DNA of 5,572 bases, from the NCBI GenBank assembly GCA_946496415.1, contig CAMMGP010000093.1, positions 1-5,572 on the forward strand. The letters run 5' to 3'. Every line of letters begins with the position of its first letter. Within the stretch, counting starts at the first letter, position 1. A program made the position numbers and the translations under genes. Positions 1 to 5,572 of the stretch are shown here, piece after piece. The notes beneath the pieces were generated by a model. It saw nothing but the letters and a program-made list of their open reading frames with translations. It did no database searches and was not told the DNA's origin. This DNA is from an uncultured Clostridia bacterium. GTDB lineage: Bacteria; Bacillota; Clostridia; Christensenellales; Aristaeellaceae.

Positions 1-23
1 ATATTTTCCCATTTTATATGCAG

Positions 24-80
24 AAAAAGGCGCCCTATCTGCACATATTTATCCTGCGTATATGCACAAGCGCGCCTTTT
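24..80. terminator. Long inverted repeat, candidate bidirectional terminator
   Basis: The arms AAAAGGCGC (25-33) and GCGCCTTTT (72-80) are perfect 9-base inverted copies. Read on either strand this gives a GC stem flanked by A before and T after, the usual form of a bidirectional intrinsic terminator. The 38-base interior can pair further on the minus strand (TGCATAT near 66-60 with ATATGTGCA near 49-41, with a two-base bulge), which would shorten the effective loop. It lies beyond the 3' end of the minus-strand gene, so it could stop that transcript and a convergent one from the left. The long interior makes this less certain than a compact hairpin; it could instead be a leftover repeat. Confidence 0.4.
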
Positions 81-87
81 AACCCCC

Positions 88-105
88 AAAATGCGATTTT
101 TCGCA
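88..105 (-). terminator. Short hairpin with T run after the secreted-protein gene
   Basis: On the minus strand TGCGA (105-101), a four-base A loop and TCGCA (96-92) form a 5-bp stem followed by TTTT (91-88). It starts 9 bases after the TAG stop of the minus-strand gene, where an intrinsic terminator would be expected. The stem is short and the T run is only four long, so it may be weak and backed up by the larger inverted repeat at 24-80. Confidence 0.4.
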
Positions 106-113
106 CAACGTTC

Positions 114-944
114 CTATTCGATATCCCACCAGGCGTAGTTGACCGGGTCGGCCTCCACGACTTCGCCGTTGTCGTATTTGACGCGGTGGATGCCGGCGTA
201 GACGCGGGCAATGTCGCTGGCGCGCGGCATGGTCACGTATTCGCTCATCGCCGTTTCAAAGGGTTCCACCAGCGTTTCCGTCGTCTCAAAATACACGTAG
301 TCCTCGCCGTAGAGGGGATCGCCCCAGGCGTCCACGGCGTACATGTAGATCTCGAAGGCCTCCACCGCCCGCGCCGGGGAGGTATTTTCCACCGTCACGC
401 GCATGCGCAGCATGTCCCCATCTACAAACTGCCACTCGCCGTAGCCGCCTTCGGGCAGGATGAGCAATACCTCCGGCGCGTAGGCGGGTTCCGCGTCCGT
501 GGGGAAGTCGGGCGTGGCGGCGGGGAAGTTTACGACGTTCAGCGTCACGGGCACGGCAAAGAGCGTATCGTGGCTTTCCTCGTCCTGTACCTCGATGGTG
601 AAGGAGAGAACGTCGGCGTTTTCCAGCACGGCCATGCTGTCGCCGTCCAGGGGCTGGAGAAAGAAAAATTCATCGTCGTCGCGCTCGCCGTCTTCCACGT
701 CGTAGATGCCCACGCCGTCGATCTCCGTGCCGTCGGCGTAGGCGTCCTCAATGCGCAGGTCGATGGCGCGGCCGGTGTCGTTTTCCACCACCACGTCAAA
801 GCGCAGCTTGTCTTCCTTCCACTGCGTGGTCAGCGCTTCCAGATAGACGCCCTGTTCGTCGATGAAATCCAGCTTGTAGCCCTGCGCCAGAGCCGGCGCG
901 GCCAGCAGCAACAGCGTCAACAGCGCGCACAACAGGCGTTTCAT
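114..944 (-). CDS. Secreted acidic protein with two similar beta-rich domains, function unknown
   Basis: This encodes 276 residues that I cannot assign to a named protein. Residues 1-20 form a clear Sec signal peptide: KR at positions 2-3, a Leu/Ala-rich core, and an ALA site giving cleavage before Gln21. The only cysteine is Cys6, inside the signal, and there is no lipobox, so a secreted or loosely wall-associated protein fits better than a lipoprotein. The mature part is very rich in Asp and Glu. Two segments resemble each other: LRFDVVVEN (47-55) and LRMRVTVEN (179-187), each followed by a small polar turn. A Pro/Ala-rich linker at about 141-157 lies between them, suggesting a tandem pair of beta-sandwich domains. 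The C-terminus (HRVKYDNGEVVEA, ending YAWWDIE) resembles the 'V.Y.DG..W' endings of small extracytoplasmic domains in Clostridia; that likeness is from memory. The start is supported by a strong ribosome binding site at 952-960 and by the signal peptide. The gene diverges from gyrB and has its own promoter, so a link to gyrase function is not implied. Confidence 0.85.
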   Translation of the reverse strand: MKRLLCALLTLLLLAAPALAQGYKLDFIDEQGVYLEALTTQWKEDKLRFDVVVENDTGRAIDLRIEDAYADGTEIDGVGIYDVEDGERDDDEFFFLQPLDGDSMAVLENADVLSFTIEVQDEESHDTLFAVPVTLNVVNFPAATPDFPTDAEPAYAPEVLLILPEGGYGEWQFVDGDMLRMRVTVENTSPARAVEAFEIYMYAVDAWGDPLYGEDYVYFETTETLVEPFETAMSEYVTMPRASDIARVYAGIHRVKYDNGEVVEADPVNYAWWDIE

Positions 945-951
945 GCCCGCA

Positions 952-960
952 TCCTTCCCT
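952..960 (-). promoter_or_regulatory. Ribosome binding site of the secreted-protein gene
   Basis: The minus strand reads AGGGAAGGA, 7 bases before the ATG at 944. This fixes the start, which also gives an intact signal peptide. Confidence 0.75.
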
Positions 961-964
961 TCTC

Positions 965-994
965 CGCGCCCGAAAGCGGCGCGTTTTTGTTTTT
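965..994 (+). terminator. Rightward terminator-like hairpin between the divergent genes
   Basis: CGCGCC (965-970) and GGCGCG (978-983) form a perfect 6-bp GC stem with a 7-base loop. It is followed on the plus strand by TTTTTGTTTTT (984-994), the form of an intrinsic terminator. It would stop plus-strand transcripts coming from the left, antisense to the secreted-protein gene, before they reach gyrB. On the minus strand the same stem falls inside the predicted leader of the secreted-protein mRNA, close to its Shine-Dalgarno sequence, and has no T run after it, so it is not a terminator in that direction. Confidence 0.55.
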
Positions 995-1003
995 GGATAG
1001 TTT

Positions 1004-1012
1004 ATTATACCA
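1004..1012 (-). promoter_or_regulatory. Extended -10 promoter of the secreted-protein gene
   Basis: The minus strand reads TGG followed by a perfect TATAAT (1009-1004), an extended -10 element for the housekeeping sigma factor. No good -35 box is visible at 16 to 18 bases upstream, which extended -10 promoters tolerate. A start near 997 would leave a leader of about 53 bases containing the 965-983 hairpin and the ribosome binding site. Confidence 0.6.
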
Positions 1013-1091
1013 TGTTTTTTCGGAAAAGAACACGCAGTTTTTTGTTATTTTTATGCGCCCCGTTAAAGTTTCATGCAGCCCTTTCCGGGTG

Positions 1092-1120
1092 TGGAAAAAC
1101 GCGCAAAAACGTGCTATAAT
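1092..1120 (+). promoter_or_regulatory. Promoter of gyrBA (extended -10)
   Basis: A perfect TATAAT lies at 1115-1120, preceded by TGC (1112-1114), which makes an extended -10 element. Exactly 17 bases upstream of TATAAT is TGGAAA (1092-1097), matching 4 of 6 bases of the TTGACA -35 consensus. Transcription would start near 1127, giving a leader of about 52 bases before gyrB. The spacer is made of two near-identical 10-base units (see 1095-1114). Family knowledge: gyrase promoters are often induced when DNA relaxes, and control often lies in the -10 region and spacer. Nothing here proves that for this promoter. Confidence 0.75.
1095..1114 (+). repeat. Tandem 10-base A-tract repeat within the gyrB promoter spacer
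   Basis: AAAAACGCGC (1095-1104) is followed directly by AAAAACGTGC (1105-1114), differing at one base. The two A5 tracts are 10 bases apart, about one helical turn, so they should bend in the same direction. A third A5 tract (1132-1136) lies downstream of the -10 box but is not in the same phase. The repeat overlaps the end of the -35 box and runs up to the -10 box. Confidence 0.6.
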
Positions 1121-1155
1121 AATATAGTAGGAAAAATTTTCGGCAAGCGATCTTC

Positions 1156-1168
1156 AGGAAGGAAAGGG
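1156..1168 (+). promoter_or_regulatory. Ribosome binding site of gyrB
   Basis: The purine run AGGAAGGAAAGGG contains overlapping Shine-Dalgarno-like cores. GGAAAGG (1161-1167) is 11 bases from the ATG at 1179 and is the more likely one; AGGAAGG (1156-1162) is 16 bases away. No other in-frame start between this site and the conserved N-terminus fits better. Confidence 0.6.
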
Positions 1169-1178
1169 ACACGGTTTT

Positions 1179-3113
1179 ATGCACGCTGAAAACCACTATG
1201 ACGAGAGCCAGATACAGGTGTTGGAAGGGCTGGAGGCCGTGCGCCGCCGCCCGGGCATGTACATCGGCTCCACCGACGAGCGCGGGCTGCACCACCTGGT
1301 GTACGAGATCGTCGATAACGCCATCGACGAGGCGCTGGCCGGTTTCTGCGACGATATACAGGTGACCATTTTCAAGGACGGCTCCGTCGAAGTGCGCGAC
1401 AATGGCCGCGGCTTCCCAGTGGGCATCCACCCGAAGATGGGCCGCCCGGCGGTGGAGGTCTGCCTGACCGTCCTGCACGCCGGCGGCAAGTTCGGCGGCG
1501 GGGGCTACAAGGTTTCCGGCGGCCTGCACGGCGTGGGCGCGTCCGTGGTCAACGCCCTGTCGAAGCATTTGCAGGTCAACGTCTATCAGGACGGCAAAAT
1601 TTACCAGCAGGAATACGAGCGCGGCAAGGTGCTCTACGACCTCAAGGTCATCGGTCAGACCGAGCGCACCGGCACCACCGTGCGCTTCTGGCCGGACGTC
1701 AAGACCGGCGAGACTCCGGAACCCGGCATCTTTGAAACCGGCGATTTCGACTTTGACACCCTCAAGGTGCGCCTGCGCGAGATGGCCTTTTTGAACAAGG
1801 GCATCCGCATCTCCCTGCGCGACGAGCGCGTGGAGCCGGCCAACGAGCGTGCCTATCACTACGAGGGCGGCATCCGCTCCTTTGTCGAGCATTTGAACCG
1901 CCACAAGACGCCGCTGTTCGCCCCGCCGGTGTACATCGAGGGCGAAAAGAACGGCTCCACCGTGGAAGTGGCCCTGCAGTGGAACGACGGCTACAATGAG
2001 AGCGTCTTCACCTTCGCCAACAACATCCACACCCCGGAGGGCGGCACGCACCTGGTCGGCCTGCGCACGGCGCTGACCCGCGTCATCAACGATTATGGCC
2101 GCAAGAACAACATCCTCAAGGCCAGCGACGCCAATCTGAGCGGCGAGGACGTGCGCGAGGGCCTTACCGCCGTAGTCTCGGTCAAGCTGGTCGAGCCGCA
2201 GTTCGAGGGCCAGACCAAGACCAAGCTGGGCAACAGCGAAATTCGCCCGCTGGTGGATTCGCTGGTGACGGAAAAGCTCACCACCTACTTTGAGGAACAC
2301 CCCGCCGACGCGCGCATCGTGCTGGACAAGTGCCTGCAGGCCGCCCGCGCCCGCGAGGCCGCCCGCAAGGCCCGCGACCTCACCCGCCGCAAGACGGCGC
2401 TGGAATCGGCCTCTCTGCCCGGCAAGCTGGCGGACTGCTCCGAGCGCGACCCGGCCAAGTGCGAAATTTTCCTCGTCGAGGGCGATTCCGCCGGCGGCTC
2501 GGCCAAGAGCGGCCGCGACCGGCACTTTCAGGCCATTCTGCCCCTGCGCGGCAAGATACTGAACGTGGAAAAGACGCGCGAGGACAAGGTGCTCTCCAAC
2601 GCCGAGATCAAGGCGATGATCACCGCCTTTGGCGCCGGTTTTGGCAAGAGCTTCGACCCCGCCAAGCTGCGCTACCACCGCATCGTCTGCATGACGGATG
2701 CCGACGTGGACGGCAGCCACATCCGCATACTGCTTCTGACGTTCTTCTACCGCTTCATGCCCAAGCTCATCGAGGACGGCTACGTCTACGCCGCCCGGCC
2801 GCCGCTTTACAAGGTCACGCGCGGCAAGATGGAGAAGTACGTCTACACCGACGACCAGCTGCAGGCGCTTCTCGACGAACTGGGCCGCGACGTCAAGCCC
2901 AACATACAGCGCTACAAGGGCCTGGGCGAGATGAACCCGGAACAGCTGTGGGAGACGACCATGAACCCCGAGACGCGCAGCATGTTCCGCGTGACGTTGA
3001 AGGACGCCATCGCCGCCGACGAGATGTTCACGCTTTTGATGGGCGATCAGGTGGAACCCCGGCGCGAGTTCATCGAGGAAAACTGCAAACTGGTGGCCGA
3101 TCTGGACATTTAG
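1179..3113 (+). CDS. gyrB: DNA gyrase subunit B
   Basis: The ATPase subunit of DNA gyrase, which pairs with GyrA in an A2B2 enzyme that introduces negative supercoils into DNA. The protein has 644 residues, the short form typical of Gram-positive bacteria, without the TOPRIM-region insertion that lengthens E. coli GyrB to 804. The GHKL ATPase domain (about 1-225) shows catalytic Glu43 and Asn47 in YEIVDNAIDEA, Asp74 in DNGRGFP, and the ATP-lid glycines GGLHGVG (114-120). The transducer domain carries the ATP-contacting QTKTKLG (345-351). The TOPRIM domain has EGDSAGGSAK from Glu434 and the metal-binding DADVDG from Asp507. The C-terminal core has QRYKGLGEMN (577-586), and the protein ends in FIEENCKLVADLDI. 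The E. coli Asp426 equivalent is Asp436, unchanged. The Lys447 equivalent is Arg, in LRGKILN, which is normal in Firmicutes. The gene is intact, has its own promoter, and is followed 15 bases later by gyrA. ParE is the main alternative; the tail and the GyrA partner argue against it. Confidence 0.97.
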   Translation: MHAENHYDESQIQVLEGLEAVRRRPGMYIGSTDERGLHHLVYEIVDNAIDEALAGFCDDIQVTIFKDGSVEVRDNGRGFPVGIHPKMGRPAVEVCLTVLHAGGKFGGGGYKVSGGLHGVGASVVNALSKHLQVNVYQDGKIYQQEYERGKVLYDLKVIGQTERTGTTVRFWPDVKTGETPEPGIFETGDFDFDTLKVRLREMAFLNKGIRISLRDERVEPANERAYHYEGGIRSFVEHLNRHKTPLFAPPVYIEGEKNGSTVEVALQWNDGYNESVFTFANNIHTPEGGTHLVGLRTALTRVINDYGRKNNILKASDANLSGEDVREGLTAVVSVKLVEPQFEGQTKTKLGNSEIRPLVDSLVTEKLTTYFEEHPADARIVLDKCLQAARAREAARKARDLTRRKTALESASLPGKLADCSERDPAKCEIFLVEGDSAGGSAKSGRDRHFQAILPLRGKILNVEKTREDKVLSNAEIKAMITAFGAGFGKSFDPAKLRYHRIVCMTDADVDGSHIRILLLTFFYRFMPKLIEDGYVYAARPPLYKVTRGKMEKYVYTDDQLQALLDELGRDVKPNIQRYKGLGEMNPEQLWETTMNPETRSMFRVTLKDAIAADEMFTLLMGDQVEPRREFIEENCKLVADLDI

Positions 3114-3120
3114 AAAGGAG
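3114..3120 (+). promoter_or_regulatory. Ribosome binding site that sets the GTG start of gyrA
   Basis: AAAGGAG begins on the base after the gyrB stop codon and lies 8 bases before GTG at 3129. The alternative in-frame ATG at 3144 has only a weak GGAAGA four bases upstream, so the GTG start is preferred. Confidence 0.75.
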
Positions 3121-3128
3121 CGCAGGCT

Positions 3129-5572
3129 GTGTCGGAAGATCAAATGAATATCGGCGCGCTTACGCCGATAGACATAGAAGAGGATTTGAAAAAATCGTTC
3201 ATGGCCTATGCCATGGCGGTCATCGTCAGCCGCGCCCTGCCGGATGTGCGCGACGGCCTCAAGCCCGTGCACCGGCGCATCCTCTATTCGATGATGGAAC
3301 TGGGCGTGACCCCGGACAAGCCCTACCGCAAGAGCGCCCGCATCGTCGGCGACTGCATGGGTAAATACCACCCCCATGGCGACAGATCCGTCTACGACGC
3401 CATGGTGCGTCTGGCGCAGGATTTCTCCACCCGCTGCACGCTGGTGGAAGGTCAGGGCAACTTCGGCTCCGTGGACGGCGACGGCGCGGCGGCCATGCGT
3501 TACACCGAGGCGCGCCTTTCCAAGCTTTCCATGGAGATGGTGCGCGATCTCGACAAGGAAACGGTGGATTTCTACCCCAACTTCGACGAAACGCTGATGC
3601 AGCCCGCCGTGCTGCCCGCGCGCTTCCCGAACCTGCTGGTCAACGGCTCGCAGGGCATCGCCGTGGGCATGGCCACGAACATACCGCCGCACAACCTCGG
3701 CGAGGCCATCGACGGCGTGGTGATGATGATCGACAACCCGAACTGCACCACGGACGATCTGATGACCGTCATCAAGGGGCCGGACTTCCCCACCGGCGGC
3801 GTCATTCTCGGCCGCCGCGGCATCTACGACGCCTACCACGAGGGCCGCGGCCGCATCGTCGTGCGCGCCAAAAGCGAGATCGAGGAGATGGGCGGCAACC
3901 GCCAGCGCATCGTCGTTACGGAAATCCCCTACATGGTCAACAAGGCCAAGCTCATCGAGAAGATCGCCGAACTGGTGCATGAAAAGCGCGTGGACGGCAT
4001 CTCCGACGTGCGCGACGAGTCCGACCGCGAGGGCATGCGCATCGTCATCGAATTAAAGCGCGACGTCAACGCCAATGTGGTGCTCAACTACCTCTACAAG
4101 CACACGCAGTTGCAGGACACCTTTGGCGCCATCATGATCGCGCTGGTGGACGGCGAGCCGCGCACGCTCTCTCTACACCAGATCATCCGCCACTACCTCG
4201 ACCATCAGCGCGACGTGGTGACGCGGCGCACGCAGTACGACCTCGACAAGGCCGAGGCCCGCTGCCACATACTCGAAGGCCTGCTCATCGCCCTGGATCA
4301 CATCGACGAGATCGTCGCCCTTTTGCGCGCCTCGCGCACGCAGCAGGAGGCCAAAAACGGCCTCATGGAGCGCTTCGGCCTCTCCGAGCGGCAGGCGCAG
4401 GCCATCCTCGACATGCGCCTTGCCAAGCTCACCGGTCTGGAACGCGAAAAGACCGAGCAGGAGCACGCCGAACTGCAAAAGCAGATCGCCTGGTACAAAC
4501 AGGTGCTTGCCGACGAGGGCATCCTGCTGGGCGTCATCCGGGATGAACTGCTCGAGGTCAAGGCGCGCTTTGCCGACGAACGCCGCACGGAGATCTCCTC
4601 CCTTGACGGCGAGATCGATATGCTCGACCTCATTCAGGAGGAGGACATGGTGGTGACGCTGACGCACTACGGCTACGTCAAGCGCCTGCCCAAGGACACC
4701 TACCGCGCCCAGAAGCGCGGCGGCAAGGGCGTGGTCGGCGCGACCACCCGCGAGGAGGACTTCGTGGAGCAGATGTACGTCACCTCCACGCACGATCCGC
4801 TTCTGTTCTTCACCGACCGCGGCCGCGTCTACCGCCTCAACTGCTACGAAATCCCCGAGGCCGGACGCACGGCGCGAGGCACGGCCATCGTCAACCTGCT
4901 CAGGCTGGATGGCGGCGAGAAGGTGCGCGCCATGCTGCCCATGCCGCGCGAGTTGGAGGAGGGCCACTATCTGGTCATGGCCACGCGCAGGGGCCTCATC
5001 AAGCGCACGGAGACCACGGAGTTTGCCAACCTGCGCTCCACGGGCCTCATCGCCATCGTGCTGCGCGAGGACGACGACCTCATCGGCGTGGCGCTGACCG
5101 ACGGCAGCCGCGATGTGCTGCTGGGCAGCAAGCAGGGCATGGCTATCCGCTTCTCCGAGAGCGAGATGCGCCCCATCGGCCGCGCCGCCATGGGCGTCAA
5201 GTCCATGGAACTGGACGAGGGCGACGAAGTGACGGCCATGAGCGTGGTCGAGGAAGGCGCGCAGGTGCTCTCCATCACCGAAAACGGCTACGGCAAGCGC
5301 ACCGAGATCGACGAATACCGCCTGCAGGGCCGCGGCGGCAAGGGCATCAAGGCCATGAACCTCACGGACAAGACCGGCGCGCTCGCCGGGCAGCTGCTGG
5401 TCAACGAGGAGGAGGACATCCTCATCATCACCGACGATGGCACCGTCATCCGCACGCCGGTGAGCTCCATTTCCGTGCAGGGCCGCAACACGCAGGGCGT
5501 GCGCTTGATGCGCGTGCAGGAAAACAGCCGCGTGGTCTGCGTCGCCCGCGCCGAGGCCGAGGAAGAAGCGCC
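3129..5572 (+). CDS. gyrA: DNA gyrase subunit A (3' end beyond window)
   Basis: The DNA cleavage and rejoining subunit of gyrase, which forms a transient phosphotyrosine link to DNA. The frame is open from GTG at 3129 to the right edge: 814 complete codons plus two bases, so only a short tail should be missing. The N-terminus reads MSEDQMNIGALTPIDIEED and leads into the conserved SRALPDVRDGLKPVHRR (34-50). The winged-helix cleavage domain has Arg124-Tyr125 (E. coli Arg121-Tyr122), with Tyr125 the nucleophile in AAAMRYTEAR. It also has the DNA-bending Ile177 in SQGIAVGMATNIPPHN. A coiled-coil region with QAILDMRLAKLTGLE follows. The C-terminal pinwheel (from about 505) contains the GyrA-box QKRGGKG (528-534), needed for DNA wrapping and diagnostic for gyrase over ParC, and a related QGRGGKG (733-739). 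The oddity is Arg86 where E. coli has Ser83, in HPHGDRSVYD; Gly84, Asp85 and Asp90 (E. coli 81, 82 and 87) are kept. Translation is probably coupled to gyrB, 15 bases upstream. Confidence 0.97.
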   Translation, partial: MSEDQMNIGALTPIDIEEDLKKSFMAYAMAVIVSRALPDVRDGLKPVHRRILYSMMELGVTPDKPYRKSARIVGDCMGKYHPHGDRSVYDAMVRLAQDFSTRCTLVEGQGNFGSVDGDGAAAMRYTEARLSKLSMEMVRDLDKETVDFYPNFDETLMQPAVLPARFPNLLVNGSQGIAVGMATNIPPHNLGEAIDGVVMMIDNPNCTTDDLMTVIKGPDFPTGGVILGRRGIYDAYHEGRGRIVVRAKSEIEEMGGNRQRIVVTEIPYMVNKAKLIEKIAELVHEKRVDGISDVRDESDREGMRIVIELKRDVNANVVLNYLYKHTQLQDTFGAIMIALVDGEPRTLSLHQIIRHYLDHQRDVVTRRTQYDLDKAEARCHILEGLLIALDHIDEIVALLRASRTQQEAKNGLMERFGLSERQAQAILDMRLAKLTGLEREKTEQEHAELQKQIAWYKQVLADEGILLGVIRDELLEVKARFADERRTEISSLDGEIDMLDLIQEEDMVVTLTHYGYVKRLPKDTYRAQKRGGKGVVGATTREEDFVEQMYVTSTHDPLLFFTDRGRVYRLNCYEIPEAGRTARGTAIVNLLRLDGGEKVRAMLPMPRELEEGHYLVMATRRGLIKRTETTEFANLRSTGLIAIVLREDDDLIGVALTDGSRDVLLGSKQGMAIRFSESEMRPIGRAAMGVKSMELDEGDEVTAMSVVEEGAQVLSITENGYGKRTEIDEYRLQGRGGKGIKAMNLTDKTGALAGQLLVNEEEDILIITDDGTVIRTPVSSISVQGRNTQGVRLMRVQENSRVVCVARAEAEEEA
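3149..3170 (+). other. Perfect 8-bp stem-loop just inside gyrA
   Basis: TATCGGCG (3149-3156) and CGCCGATA (3163-3170) are exact inverted copies around the loop CGCTTA. The stem starts 20 bases after the first base of the GTG start, about at the edge of an initiating ribosome. It covers codons 7 to 14, which encode a poorly conserved part of the protein. There is no T run, so it is not a terminator. Confidence 0.5.
3384..3386 (+). other. gyrA: Arginine codon at the GyrA quinolone-resistance position (E. coli Ser83)
   Basis: Codon 86 is AGA (Arg). The neighbouring motif HPHGD-R-SVYD aligns without gaps with E. coli HPHGD-S-AVYD. The three-residue offset also holds for the catalytic tyrosine (125 against 122) and for Ile177 against Ile174, so the equivalence to Ser83 is secure. 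I found no other AGA codon in gyrB or the visible part of gyrA. Confidence 0.85.

Noticed and set aside
1090..1098. DnaA-box-like TGTGGAAAA overlapping the gyrB -35 region, and ATATGCACA at 60-68
   Set aside because: Each matches the 9-base consensus at 8 positions, but they are single sites far apart, without a cluster or an AT-rich unwinding element, so chance is the better explanation and no origin is claimed.
18..1127. A 369-codon plus-strand open frame over the secreted-protein gene
   Set aside because: It is antisense to a gene with a clear signal peptide, promoter and ribosome binding site. Its product lacks recognisable domains and spans the terminator-like hairpin and both promoters.
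2517..2565. Arg in GyrB at the position equivalent to E. coli Lys447
   Set aside because: LRGKILNVEK is the normal form in many Gram-positive GyrB proteins and is not evidence of a resistance change.
2330..3364. A 344-codon plus-strand frame overlapping gyrB and gyrA in another phase
   Set aside because: Its Arg/Pro/Gly-rich product is typical of a shifted frame in GC-rich coding DNA. It overlaps the TOPRIM domain of GyrB and the start of GyrA, both of which are intact in their own frames.
1071..3980. A 969-codon open frame on the minus strand opposite gyrB and the start of gyrA
   Set aside because: It runs fully antisense to two well-conserved genes. Its product has the His/Val/Ala/Asp-rich composition typical of GC-rich antisense frames, with no recognisable motif. 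Strong G/C third-position bias in the sense genes removes stop codons from this frame.
4173..4967. A 264-codon minus-strand open frame within gyrA
   Set aside because: It is antisense to the conserved coiled-coil and C-terminal part of GyrA and has no recognisable motif of its own.

Overview
The window carries the 3' part of a DNA gyrase operon: a complete gyrB (1179-3113) followed closely by gyrA (3129 to the right edge, so cut at its 3' end). A divergent gene for a small secreted protein lies to the left (114-944, minus strand). The organism is most likely a GC-rich member of the Clostridia (Firmicutes). GyrB has the compact 644-residue Gram-positive form, the gyrase motifs read like Firmicutes sequences (for example LRGKILNVEK in GyrB and LPARFPN in GyrA), ribosome binding sites are strong purine runs, and third codon positions are mostly G or C. 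No finer placement can be supported from the sequence alone.

Layout from the left: 1-113 has no gene. It holds a long A-flanked and T-flanked inverted repeat (25-33 with 72-80) and a short hairpin with a T run, which together look like terminators between the minus-strand gene and whatever lies further left. The secreted-protein gene fills 114-944. The gap 945-1178 is a divergent promoter region. A minus-strand extended -10 promoter (1004-1012) serves the secreted protein, and a plus-strand extended -10 promoter (1092-1120) serves gyrBA. A terminator-like hairpin facing right (965-994) lies in the untranslated leader of the secreted-protein gene. From 1179 to 5572 the DNA is almost entirely gyrB and gyrA. 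They are separated by 15 bases that contain the gyrA Shine-Dalgarno sequence directly after the gyrB stop codon.

GyrB supplies ATP hydrolysis and the TOPRIM metal site. GyrA supplies the DNA-cleaving tyrosine and the DNA-wrapping C-terminal domain. Together they form the A2B2 enzyme that introduces negative supercoils. Core catalytic residues are present in both subunits, and the GyrA-box (QKRGGKG) marks this pair as gyrase rather than topoisomerase IV.

The most notable observation is an arginine at the GyrA position equivalent to E. coli Ser83, the main quinolone-resistance site. It is encoded by the only AGA codon I could find in the two gyrase genes, and it is one base away from AGC (Ser). 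Other points worth checking are a 10-bp tandem A-tract repeat inside the gyrB promoter spacer, a perfect 8-bp hairpin just inside gyrA, and the two-domain secreted protein. I see no mobile element, CRISPR array, RNA gene or clearly new multi-gene system here; the window is mainly core housekeeping DNA.
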